Positions 8,311 through 15,844 of a stretch of 64,000 nt of DNA are shown here, piece after piece. Position 1 is the first letter of the stretch. The number at the start of each line of letters is the position of its first letter. The position numbers and the translations under genes are program-made. This DNA comes from Micavibrio_B sp964633355. Its GTDB lineage: Bacteria > Pseudomonadota > Alphaproteobacteria > Micavibrionales > Micavibrionaceae. Below the pieces are notes generated by a model. That model saw only the letters and a list, made by a program, of their open reading frames with translations, searched no databases and was not told the origin of the DNA. Location: positions 124,001 to 188,000 of the forward strand of contig CAZWGO010000001.1 in assembly GCA_964633355.1 (NCBI GenBank). The letters are read 5' to 3'.

Positions 8311-8389
8311 TCGGTCTTATTCCTTTACTCAATAACTAGTGATGGCGATTTATAGACTATCCGGTTCAGATTTTGCAAATTTCAGGGCT

Positions 8390-8977
8390 TCAGGCCGCTT
8401 GCGGGGCTAATTTTATTTCAGGCGCTTTCGATTTCAGATGATCGAACGCTTTGTCTTTGGGCGGTTCGTCGGTCAAGGCCCATTCCCCTTTGGCGAGTTT
8501 GTTAAAGTTAAAAGCTTGAGATGTATAATAAGCGCCATAGCATCCCATGACTGTTGTAACTGCAGACAGATCTGGACCTGTAATCGTGAAAGAGATGCCA
8601 AGTCCAACAAGTCCGGCTTCAATCAAGGCGCCAGTTCTATAGGTAGATGAGGCATTTTGAAAAAGTAGCCTCTGTTTATAACTGGCTGCTTTAGCATGTT
8701 CCGTCGGAAGTTTATCGATCACTTGTGAACCAAATGCCGTTTCAAATTTTTTTCCATCACGCTTGCGCCAAGTAGCTGTTATGATTACGCCTGTCGCTCC
8801 TCCCACAATCGATCCTGTTTCATCATATTTATTGGCCGTTAGTCCAAAAGAGGCGGCCATGAGAGCCGCGACCATAAATTCTCCGCGAAGCAGAATCTTG
8901 ACAGGTTTCGGATATCCGACAGGATCGCCGCTCAAATGGAGATAACGGGTCGGTTTACGCAGCATATTCAAGATCAT
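8390..8977 (-). CDS. Hypothetical membrane protein, 195 aa
   Basis: An N-terminal basic segment (LRKPTRYLHL) precedes a hydrophobic stretch at about residues 32-50, another at about 54-68 and a third at about 120-150 (GALIEAGLVGLGISFTI and beyond), with a charged cytosolic tail. This indicates a small multi-pass inner-membrane protein. The start codon overlaps the stop of the upstream gene by four bases (ATGA), so the two are translationally coupled. No family recognised. It is the only clearly membrane-embedded product of the cluster. Confidence 0.68.
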   Translation of the reverse strand: MILNMLRKPTRYLHLSGDPVGYPKPVKILLRGEFMVAALMAASFGLTANKYDETGSIVGGATGVIITATWRKRDGKKFETAFGSQVIDKLPTEHAKAASYKQRLLFQNASSTYRTGALIEAGLVGLGISFTITGPDLSAVTTVMGCYGAYYTSQAFNFNKLAKGEWALTDEPPKDKAFDHLKSKAPEIKLAPQAA

Positions 8978-9312
8978 AGTGGTTTCAGTCCTTTGACGTC
9001 GAATATTTCAGGATGGGTTGCATGATGGGCGGCGACGCTTAGCAGGCGGACCGGATCGCGTAAAGAAAGTGTTTTGGCTTCGTCCCAGCTCATCCCGTCA
9101 TTTACAGCGATAGATTGAATGACTTTTTTAATATCCACGTCTTTCGTGACTGCTTGATCTTCCAGCAAATCCGGTGCGCGGTTTTTCAGTTTGATAAAAA
9201 TGTCTTCAATATCGTCGCCGGTGAAAACCGCGCCAAGGCGATTGCGTAGCAGCGTCTGATATAGACCTGCTTGACGTTCGGCATCTGTAAATTTTTTGGT
9301 CAGGCGGGTCAT
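8974..9312 (-). CDS. Hypothetical protein, paralogue of 7951-8310 product
   Basis: 112-residue soluble helical protein containing the same ~75-residue domain as the product of 7951-8310 (LLRNRLGAVFTGDD ... IKKVIQSIAVNDG ... LSLRDPVRLL). Its stop overlaps the membrane-protein start by four bases. The duplicated domain on both sides of a membrane-protein gene is the main structural feature of this cluster. No function can be assigned. Confidence 0.66.
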   Translation of the reverse strand: MTRLTKKFTDAERQAGLYQTLLRNRLGAVFTGDDIEDIFIKLKNRAPDLLEDQAVTKDVDIKKVIQSIAVNDGMSWDEAKTLSLRDPVRLLSVAAHHATHPEIFDVKGLKPL

Positions 9313-9316
9313 GGGT

Positions 9317-10669
9317 CTAGCCTAATTTCTTTGAGGGTTGCGGTGCATGCTCAATGTCTCTCTGGAAGACGAGAGATGTTTTATGAGCCATGTCATGGGC
9401 AAAGGAAGATAGGTTCTTTCTTTCAGAGTTTTGCATATCGGATGAAAAATCCTTGGCCATTAAACTGTAAGTGGTCCTGTGGCTAGCGACATGGAATATC
9501 TCTGCCGTTCCTAAAGGATTATCGGTTTTATCGAATTTTATGCTCAGCATCTGCTGCCGGCATTCACGGTTTCCAAAGGTCAGTACTCCGTTAAGAGGAT
9601 CTTTACCATGGGGGGCGTGTACGATTATACGCAAGCCAAAAAATTGTAACTGATTAGAAAACTCATTGAAAAGATCGATCCTTTTAGAGGCTTCTCTTTT
9701 AAAGATCCGGGCGAGCCAGCCGGGTGGTTTCAGGCGAAAGGGTGAGTTAGGATCATCTGCAACATTTTTGCTTTGCACCTGCGGCGGGGCTGGCAGAGTT
9801 TTCGGTTCATCAATCGTTACGCTGCGGACCAAAGTCTGTCTCTTAAAGGCGGCTGTTGTGAGGTAATCGCGGCTGCGCGGCTCCGGCATGCGACCGATGC
9901 GGGTCAAGGTCGTGCCGTTATCAATCTCGACTTCAATATCCTGATTTTCCTGCAAGGATTGGGGGATATCCTGCGCCAATAAAGGGTGCTTGATAATATC
10001 TTCGATCCGAAAGAAGGAAACGATATCGCTTAGGCTGTAGGACGTATCGCCGATTTGTTTATCGATAGATTTAAGCAAGGAAATAAAAGCAGGATCGCGT
10101 TCGTTTAGGCGCGGCAGGTCGCGTTGCTGATGGTCTTTTGTATTCGTAACGCTGGAATTGGCAAAGCCAGCGGTAAATAAAAGAGCGTCGCTGCGGTGGG
10201 CATTCACAAGGTTCGTATGCTCTTGCAGAAGGCGGCTGTCATCGAATATATAAAGCTCGTCTGCGTCTTTTGTAATGGGGATTGCTATGCTGATAATATC
10301 ATAGATATCTTTTTTATCTTTTCGGGGAAACGCGGCGCGGCAGACGATGCTTTGAGGCTCGCCGAATTCATGCTGGAATATTTCCCATCCTATTTGCTCG
10401 TCGTCGAAATAAAAGCCAGCGGCGATCGGCAAAGGATCGGGCAGGGGTTTAACCCGTGGATATGATGCGAGCGGCAAGGGGGAGTTAACAGAAGGAGAAT
10501 CTACTTTGTATGGGAGTTTAGACAGTTTGTAGTCTTTACTCTTTTTATTTTCGTTCTTTTCTGAATCATAATATTTGGGGTTGGCTATATTAAAAACATC
10601 GATTAATGGCGTGTTTCCTTCACCGTTTCTCGGTTCATCATCTCCAGAATCCATCCACTCTTTGACCAT
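9317..10669 (-). CDS. Hypothetical protein, 450 aa, first gene of leftward cluster
   Basis: Large soluble protein with no recognised family. The first ~85 residues are charged and proline-rich, probably disordered. Residues around 85-170 look like a mixed alpha/beta domain (AAGFYFDDEQIGWEIFQHEFGEPQ), and residues around 325-410 look like a second (LARIFKREASKRIDLFNEF, then FGLRIIVHAPHG). It ends four bases before the next gene and is therefore probably the first gene of an operon down to 5988. The ATG at 10669 has only a weak ribosome site, so a later start is possible. Confidence 0.62.
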   Translation of the reverse strand: MVKEWMDSGDDEPRNGEGNTPLIDVFNIANPKYYDSEKNENKKSKDYKLSKLPYKVDSPSVNSPLPLASYPRVKPLPDPLPIAAGFYFDDEQIGWEIFQHEFGEPQSIVCRAAFPRKDKKDIYDIISIAIPITKDADELYIFDDSRLLQEHTNLVNAHRSDALLFTAGFANSSVTNTKDHQQRDLPRLNERDPAFISLLKSIDKQIGDTSYSLSDIVSFFRIEDIIKHPLLAQDIPQSLQENQDIEVEIDNGTTLTRIGRMPEPRSRDYLTTAAFKRQTLVRSVTIDEPKTLPAPPQVQSKNVADDPNSPFRLKPPGWLARIFKREASKRIDLFNEFSNQLQFFGLRIIVHAPHGKDPLNGVLTFGNRECRQQMLSIKFDKTDNPLGTAEIFHVASHRTTYSLMAKDFSSDMQNSERKNLSSFAHDMAHKTSLVFQRDIEHAPQPSKKLG

Positions 10670-10702
10670 GGGCAGGGTTGTAGCCCATTTATGACAATTA
10701 TG

Positions 10703-11539
10703 TCAAACTTTTTCGGCCGCTTTCAATGTGTTTTGCATCAGACAGGCGATGGTCATCGGGCCTACGCCGCCGGGGACGGGGGTGATAGCGAAGGCGACTT
10801 GCTTGACAGCATCGAAATCGACATCGCCGCAGAGTTTGCCTGTATCGAGGCGGTTAATGCCGACATCGATCACCACCGCACCCGGTTTGACCCAATCGGC
10901 TTTGACCATTTGAGGGCGGCCCACGGCAGCGACCACGATATCGGCGGTTTTAACAACAGATGCGAGGTCCTTGGTTTTCGAATGGGCGATGGTGACGGTG
11001 CAGTTTTGCGCCAAGAGAAGTTGTGCCATCGGTTTACCGAAGAGGAGCGAGCGGCCAATGACGACAGCGTGTTTTCCGGTCAGGTCGGGAATAACCGATT
11101 TCAAAAGAATTAAAGAGCCCTGCGGCGTGCAAGGGACAAGCCCATCTTGTCCGGCAACCAGTTTGCCTGCGTTTAAAATGGTGAGGCCGTCGATATCTTT
11201 TTTCGGCGCGATGGTCTGGACGAGCGCATCGCCGTCAAGGCCATTAGGCAAAGGAAGTTGAAGAAGAATTCCGTCGATATCTTTATCGGCGTTGAGATTT
11301 TCAATCAGGGATTTGATCTCGTTCGCAGAAGATGTCGCAGGCAGTTTATGCTCGATGGAGCGAATGCCTGTTTTTTCGCAGGCCTTGATCTTGTTGCCGA
11401 CATAGACTTTCGAGGCAGGATCGTCGCCCACCAAAATCACGGCAAGACCGGGCTTTCGCTCCATGGCAGAGACTTGCTGCGCTACGTCATCTAAAACTTT
11501 TGCGGCAATCGCCTTGCCGTCGATAATTTGGGCTGTCAT
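10703..11539 (-). CDS. folD: Bifunctional methylenetetrahydrofolate dehydrogenase/cyclohydrolase FolD
   Basis: Interconverts 5,10-methylene-THF and 10-formyl-THF in the cytosol, feeding purine synthesis (PurH is at 53.7 kb). The length of 278 residues is normal. Visible family motifs are DPASKVYVGNKIKACEKTGI with the catalytic lysine, LQLPLPNGLD, PKKDIDGLT, and the NADP-binding turn VVIGRSLLFGKPMAQLLL, ending with TPVPGGVGPMTIACLMQNT. GRSLLFGKP replaces the more usual GRSNxxGKP, a small change next to the cofactor site. It lies 33 bases upstream of the unknown cluster on the same strand, so read-through is possible. The start follows AAAACCAACCC. Confidence 0.97.
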   Translation of the reverse strand: MTAQIIDGKAIAAKVLDDVAQQVSAMERKPGLAVILVGDDPASKVYVGNKIKACEKTGIRSIEHKLPATSSANEIKSLIENLNADKDIDGILLQLPLPNGLDGDALVQTIAPKKDIDGLTILNAGKLVAGQDGLVPCTPQGSLILLKSVIPDLTGKHAVVIGRSLLFGKPMAQLLLAQNCTVTIAHSKTKDLASVVKTADIVVAAVGRPQMVKADWVKPGAVVIDVGINRLDTGKLCGDVDFDAVKQVAFAITPVPGGVGPMTIACLMQNTLKAAEKV

Positions 11540-11621
11540 GGGTTGGTTTTAAGCGTTTTCATACAAAAAGACAGGAAATTAAATTTGACATAATCTAAAG
11601 AATTGTATTACAGATCGGTTT

Positions 11622-13007
11622 ATGACGATCAAGACACCAAGATATCAGTTTCTGTCATCTGAATATGCAGCCAGAATTTTGGCTTGTCTACTAACAGACC
11701 GAACAGCGGCAAAATGGCCTCGCACGCCAGACATTGCGTTTGAAAAATTTTCGCAGATCGATCCGACGCATGATCGAGCTCAAAAACCTTTTATCTATCT
11801 TAATTGGATTATTCATCATTATCTGGAAAGAGCAAAAAAGGGCAATCAAATACTCTCCGAGGATTTATATAAGATTACAACAGATCTAGAGATCTTCGAA
11901 AAATATAAGCAGTCTTTGAAACCGGAACTTCGCGATATTAATCGCTATGATCTTCATTCATTGCAAGAATGGACAAAAAATTTTCAGGACAAAGTAGACC
12001 ATGTCGAGTTGCTGAAACAAAAAGCTACGGCGGAAATATTATCTCAAACAACTATTTTATATGATGGCCCTGAAGGAATGGCGCTTATTCCTCATTCCAA
12101 ATTATCGGCGATTTTTTGGGGTAAAAATACCAGATTGTGTACTTCATTTAAGGGGGTAGATAATCAATTTCATCATTATAATATTGATGCGCCACTGATC
12201 ATGTTATTTCCAAATGAAGATATGCGATATCAGTTGCATATGGATGTCATGCATGACGAGAATGATGATAAGGTCGTTTCGATTTCAAAGCCATTGGACG
12301 CATTGGCCTTGAAGCTACTTGAATTATATCCGCAGAATGTCGTGCCGAAAGGCATAGATGTTTCAATTGAGGATGATGTTCCAGAAGAATATGAACTTGA
12401 TTCTCGTCTGAATAATACGATAGAGAAAATCAAGCAGCATCCGGATAATCAATGGTTAGTACTGCAATCTTTGAAGCTCGCGGCACCTGAACTTGAAAGC
12501 TTTGCCTCGAATATAATGCCTGCGGTCGATGAAAAACTAAAAAGCAATAAAGAATTCATGAAGGAAGCTATCGATATCGATAGCTGGTGTTATGCTTACG
12601 GTTCTTCCGAAGTGCTTCATGATCCAGAAATCATAAAACGGTTAATCGACAGAGATGTTAAATGCATAGGGGATGTTCCTGTCAAGGCTTGGGAAGTTTT
12701 TCCCGCTAGTGACAAAAGAGCGGCGTGGGACAAGGCCGTTAAAGAGGATTATAGATATATATCTTATGCAGAAGATTTTAATGTGCAGATCGATATTGAA
12801 ACAGAAAGAAAAATATTTGAACGTGCTTATATAATGGAAGATGAAGAAGATTTGCTTAAATATTGTTATATGTTCCCATCTTTGCGGCCAGCATGTTTCG
12901 CGCAGGATTTCGATTTGGACAAAGCATGGGGGATTTATGAAGATATGTTATCAAGAAATGCCTATGGCGCTATAGCGCATCCTGGATTCCGGCTTTCGCC
13001 GGAATGA
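11622..13007 (+). CDS. Hypothetical protein, possible DUF4116-like, 3' end within a dispersed palindrome
   Basis: 461 residues in visibly A+T-rich DNA, soluble and acidic. The first ~240 residues contain YDGPEGMALIPHSK and FWGKNTRLCTSF, a tryptophan/cysteine region with no assignment. The later part reads as short helical units (NKEFMKEAIDIDSWCYAYGSS, LHDPEIIKRLIDRD) that resemble DUF4116 repeats; this is a weak call. The last codons (HPGFRLSPE) and the stop fall inside a copy of the dispersed palindrome GGATTCCGGCTTTCGCCGGAATGAC, so the original C-terminus may have been replaced by repeat insertion. The base composition differs from neighbours and suggests transfer. Confidence 0.7.
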   Translation: MTIKTPRYQFLSSEYAARILACLLTDRTAAKWPRTPDIAFEKFSQIDPTHDRAQKPFIYLNWIIHHYLERAKKGNQILSEDLYKITTDLEIFEKYKQSLKPELRDINRYDLHSLQEWTKNFQDKVDHVELLKQKATAEILSQTTILYDGPEGMALIPHSKLSAIFWGKNTRLCTSFKGVDNQFHHYNIDAPLIMLFPNEDMRYQLHMDVMHDENDDKVVSISKPLDALALKLLELYPQNVVPKGIDVSIEDDVPEEYELDSRLNNTIEKIKQHPDNQWLVLQSLKLAAPELESFASNIMPAVDEKLKSNKEFMKEAIDIDSWCYAYGSSEVLHDPEIIKRLIDRDVKCIGDVPVKAWEVFPASDKRAAWDKAVKEDYRYISYAEDFNVQIDIETERKIFERAYIMEDEEDLLKYCYMFPSLRPACFAQDFDLDKAWGIYEDMLSRNAYGAIAHPGFRLSPE

Positions 13008-13010
13008 CGG
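12979..13010. repeat. Short dispersed palindrome at end of 11622-13007
   Basis: An inverted repeat of the type GATTCCGGC-TTTC-GCCGGAATGAC. The same architecture with different stem bases recurs at 34075-34136, 42797-42825, 44458-44484, 44550-44577 and 55319-55391. This copy supplies the final codons and stop of the preceding gene. Confidence 0.8.
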
Positions 13011-13027
13011 TTGGGTTAGATTGAAAT

Positions 13028-13444
13028 ATGACCGCATTTCTCGCCGGGGTTGGCATTACGCTTTTACTCCTTATTATCCTCTTTTTTACCGTTATCGTAT
13101 TCGCAGGAATTATCGCGACGATACGCGCTGCCATCAATGACGAGATGGGCAATGGCGCGAAAGTCTTCTGGATTTTGTGCAATTTGTTTATTCCGGGCAT
13201 GGCGCTGCTTTACTTCGCTTTCATTGATAAAAACCTGTTTCTGAAGCTTACCGGATGGATTTGCATTATCGCGACGGCGCTGACCTTATTCATTGGCGGC
13301 ACGGCGATCTGGGGCGGGATTGAGGGATTGAAGCGCGATCCGGCCTTGAAGAACTGGACCTTAGAATGGAAAAATTTCGATCCTTCTCAGGAGCCTTCTC
13401 CAAAGACCGATGAAAGCGGGGATGAATCTTCCATCGAGTTGTGA
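13028..13444 (+). CDS. Small inner-membrane protein, 138 aa
   Basis: Three hydrophobic segments: about residues 3-33, 45-66 (VFWILCNLFIPGMALLYFAF) and 71-95, then a charged C-terminal tail with several acidic residues. The middle segment is a little reminiscent of PLDc_N-type membrane proteins, but I would not assign it. Its 3' end overlaps a longer open frame of the next gene; I place the next start at 13482, after this stop. Confidence 0.7.
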   Translation: MTAFLAGVGITLLLLIILFFTVIVFAGIIATIRAAINDEMGNGAKVFWILCNLFIPGMALLYFAFIDKNLFLKLTGWICIIATALTLFIGGTAIWGGIEGLKRDPALKNWTLEWKNFDPSQEPSPKTDESGDESSIEL

Positions 13445-13481
13445 TATAAAGGCGCAAATCATCCTTACATTTCAGGTACAC

Positions 13482-14162
13482 ATGGCTTCTTCATCTCGTA
13501 AATCCAAAAAAGCATTGAAATTTCTTGGCTGGCTTATCGTCATTCCGGCCATGATGGTCCTCGGCTATTATGTCGCCGCGACGTTCGATCCCAACCCGGC
13601 CAGCTCTGCGGCGCCAAGACCTGTTATGCCTGTTGGAGAGAGTGCCGTGCCTTCTCCAGCCCCGGTTCCAACGCCAATGCCTGAGACGGCGCCTGAATCT
13701 TCCGTGCCACAGCCGCCCGCCGCCGATATGGGGCTGACCATGCCTGCCGTAGAAGCTCCTATTGATATAGCCAAAAAACTGGCCAATGATTTTATGATCT
13801 CCGTCGACCAGAAATCGAAAAACGAAACCTATGAAAAGGCGCTGAGCGCTTATGATAAATTGGTGGAGGCAGAACCTGACAATATCGAGGCGCTTCTGGG
13901 CCGGGGCGAATTGAAGGATATGTGGGTCCCGCAAAGCGGACGCATGGATTATGAAACCGTGCGCGACAAGCTGACGCCGAAACTAGACCAATCCCCGGAC
14001 AATGTTGCGCTGCTTCGCCAACGGGCCAAGGCTTATAAGGGCTTGCGTCAAATCGACCTTGCCAAGACCGATCTGGAAGCGGCCATTGCTGCCGATCCTA
14101 ACGATGCCGCGTTAAAAGCTGAAATGCAGCGACTGGTAGATGACAAGCCTTTCGGCCTGTGA
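13482..14162 (+). CDS. Membrane-anchored TPR-like protein
   Basis: 226 residues from the ATG at 13482, preceded by TTCAGGTACAC. A basic N-terminus (SSSRKSKKALK) precedes one membrane segment (about residues 14-33), then a proline/alanine-rich spacer of about 65 residues and a helical region with two recognisable TPR units (YEKALSAYDKLVEAEPDNIEALLGRGEL and LLRQRAKAYKGLRQIDLAKTDLEAAIAADPNDAALKAE). This is the layout of periplasmic scaffold proteins, such as cytochrome c biogenesis CcmH/CycH C-terminal regions or NrfG; no more specific role is supported. It is followed 12 bases later by another membrane protein on the same strand. Confidence 0.78.
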   Translation: MASSSRKSKKALKFLGWLIVIPAMMVLGYYVAATFDPNPASSAAPRPVMPVGESAVPSPAPVPTPMPETAPESSVPQPPAADMGLTMPAVEAPIDIAKKLANDFMISVDQKSKNETYEKALSAYDKLVEAEPDNIEALLGRGELKDMWVPQSGRMDYETVRDKLTPKLDQSPDNVALLRQRAKAYKGLRQIDLAKTDLEAAIAADPNDAALKAEMQRLVDDKPFGL

Positions 14163-14174
14163 TATCCAGTCTTC

Positions 14175-14678
14175 ATGTCTCAATGGATCCTGACACAAGG
14201 TCTTGCTAAATACTGGCGGCTCGCTTTTCTGGCGGGTGTGTTGCTCTTTATCGCGTCCATGGGAACCTATGTTGCAGGACAGTACCGCATCGGGCGGCTG
14301 GGCGTTCTGGTTGAGCGTTATTCCATTCCCGTCACCGATTTTGCCGTCGCCAATTCAAAAGCCCGCACCGGCTCGATGGAAGCCGATCTGCTGGAAAGCT
14401 GTAAGCAGTTGCAAATCGGCACCTGGCTGCAAACCACCGACGCGCTGAAATTCAAAGACCCTGTTTCAGGCAACCGCATTATGGTCGAGCTTGAAGCCGG
14501 ACGCGATTATATCGATATCAACGGACGTGAAATTTCATCCTGCGTCGTGGACGAGATCGAGAATCGCCAGTTCGATATCGGCTCGATGACCAATATGTGG
14601 GCGATTTGTTTATTGATCATGTCGCTGATTGTTTTTGCCGCGGCATATCTGGGCCGTCGGCAGAATAAGGTTTTTTAA
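14175..14678 (+). CDS. Two-pass membrane protein of unknown function
   Basis: 167 residues with membrane segments at about 16-34 and 140-160 and a periplasmic domain of about 105 residues between them. The domain has a cysteine in LLESCKQLQIGTW and another in ISSCVVDE that could pair. The spacing of 12 bases from the TPR protein suggests a two-gene unit. The stop overlaps the 3' end of yggT on the other strand by four bases. Confidence 0.72.
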   Translation: MSQWILTQGLAKYWRLAFLAGVLLFIASMGTYVAGQYRIGRLGVLVERYSIPVTDFAVANSKARTGSMEADLLESCKQLQIGTWLQTTDALKFKDPVSGNRIMVELEAGRDYIDINGREISSCVVDEIENRQFDIGSMTNMWAICLLIMSLIVFAAAYLGRRQNKVF

Positions 14679-14956
14679 CCGTACACCGCGTAAGCGATGA
14701 TGCGTTTCAGGATTTGGATCCCGATAATCACGATGATGGGCGAAAGATCGATACCGGCGATCGGCGGAATGGCTTTTTGAATCGGCTTCATGACCGGATC
14801 GGTCAGTTTCTGAAGGAATTCGACAATCTGACGGGCTTTGGGGTTACGGGCATCGAAGACGCCAAAAGCCAGCAGCCATGAGACGATGACATAGGCGATA
14901 ATGATCCAGAGATAGATATCCAATAGTAAAAACAGTATGTCGGCGATGAGGGCCAT
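14675..14956 (-). CDS. YggT family membrane protein
   Basis: 93-residue inner-membrane protein of the YggT family, with two hydrophobic hairpins (ILFLLLDIYLWIIIAYVIVSW and SPIIVIIGIQILKRII) separated by a loop holding the family signature DPVMKPIQKAIPPIAGIDLSP. YggT proteins are linked with osmotic or potassium homeostasis and often sit near division genes; their biochemical role is unsettled. The start at 14956 is chosen because CTGGAGAACTCGCC precedes it; an open frame to 15016 lacks that signal. Confidence 0.9.
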   Translation of the reverse strand: MALIADILFLLLDIYLWIIIAYVIVSWLLAFGVFDARNPKARQIVEFLQKLTDPVMKPIQKAIPPIAGIDLSPIIVIIGIQILKRIIAYAVYG

Positions 14957-15045
14957 GGCGAGTTCTCCAGTTAATTTCCCTGATTTTATCCATGATGGGA
15001 CGCGCTGACAAATCATTAATAATTCTGCTATAAGATTGATATCTT

Positions 15046-15732
15046 ATGCGCTCTTTTATATTCCATATTCTGATCGTTTTTCTGGCTTTGTCGGTGGCAT
15101 CCCCGGCGATGGCGGCTTCATGGTGCCAGCCAAAAGGCACGCCGGTCGTCAATGTCAAAACCGATACCAGCCGCATTAAATGGGTCTTCAGCAAATCGCA
15201 AAAATCCCTGAACAGCGCGGATATAGATACCGTCAATCCGTATGGTAATTCCGTGATCACCGATGTCGGTGGCCTGATGCATGGCGGGATCAAGATGCAG
15301 CAGAGAATGCAATTCGGGTCGCTGGTCAATCCGAATATCAAAGAAGCCTGCATGTATTACAGCAACATCGATGTCAGCTTTCATATCTATCCGACGATTT
15401 ATATCGCCAGCGAATATCCGCGCGGCAGCTGCATGCATAATGCCATTCGTGCGCATGAATTGCAGCATGTCGAGATAGATCGCCAGATCGTCAACCGTTA
15501 TGCCCAGATGGTCGGCACGGCTATCAAGAACGAGATCAACCGCCAATATGTTTACGGCCCTGTGCCTTCCTCCAACCGCGCCGTTTTGCAAAACCAGATG
15601 AAGCAGCGCATGGAAGGTATTTTAAAAAAATACAGCGCCGCCATGGACCAGGAACGCCGCCAGCGCCAGCAGGCTTTGGACTCGTTGTCAGAATACGAGC
15701 GGGTGAATCACTTATGTGACGGGAAGATTTAG
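15046..15732 (+). CDS. Secreted zincin-like protein (HELQH motif)
   Basis: A clear Sec signal peptide (residues 1-23, cut after AMAA or PAMA) leads to a ~205-residue periplasmic protein. Residues 137-141 read HELQH in the helix AIRAHELQHVEIDRQIV, a HExxH zinc motif, with Glu144 and several later acidic residues as possible third ligands. Three or more cysteines (27, 102, 129) could form disulfides. The arrangement is like DUF922-type proteins, which also carry HExxH; that match is tentative. The C-terminal third is a long charged helix (QNQMKQRMEGILKKYSAAMDQ). No neighbour suggests a substrate. Confidence 0.75.
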   Translation: MRSFIFHILIVFLALSVASPAMAASWCQPKGTPVVNVKTDTSRIKWVFSKSQKSLNSADIDTVNPYGNSVITDVGGLMHGGIKMQQRMQFGSLVNPNIKEACMYYSNIDVSFHIYPTIYIASEYPRGSCMHNAIRAHELQHVEIDRQIVNRYAQMVGTAIKNEINRQYVYGPVPSSNRAVLQNQMKQRMEGILKKYSAAMDQERRQRQQALDSLSEYERVNHLCDGKI

Positions 15733-15844
15733 CAATCTTTGGCTTTTGGCCTGCAAACCGCGATTTTCGTCTCGAAATCCTTTGATTGTTTTAGCTAGGT
15801 AAATTATTGCCATTTCTGCACCACTCATATAAATATTCTCTTAT

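Noticed and set aside
10691..11113. A 140-codon plus-strand frame inside folD
   Set aside because: It is entirely antisense to the folD coding region, which has intact family motifs; its translation is histidine/aspartate-rich in the way typical of antisense frames.
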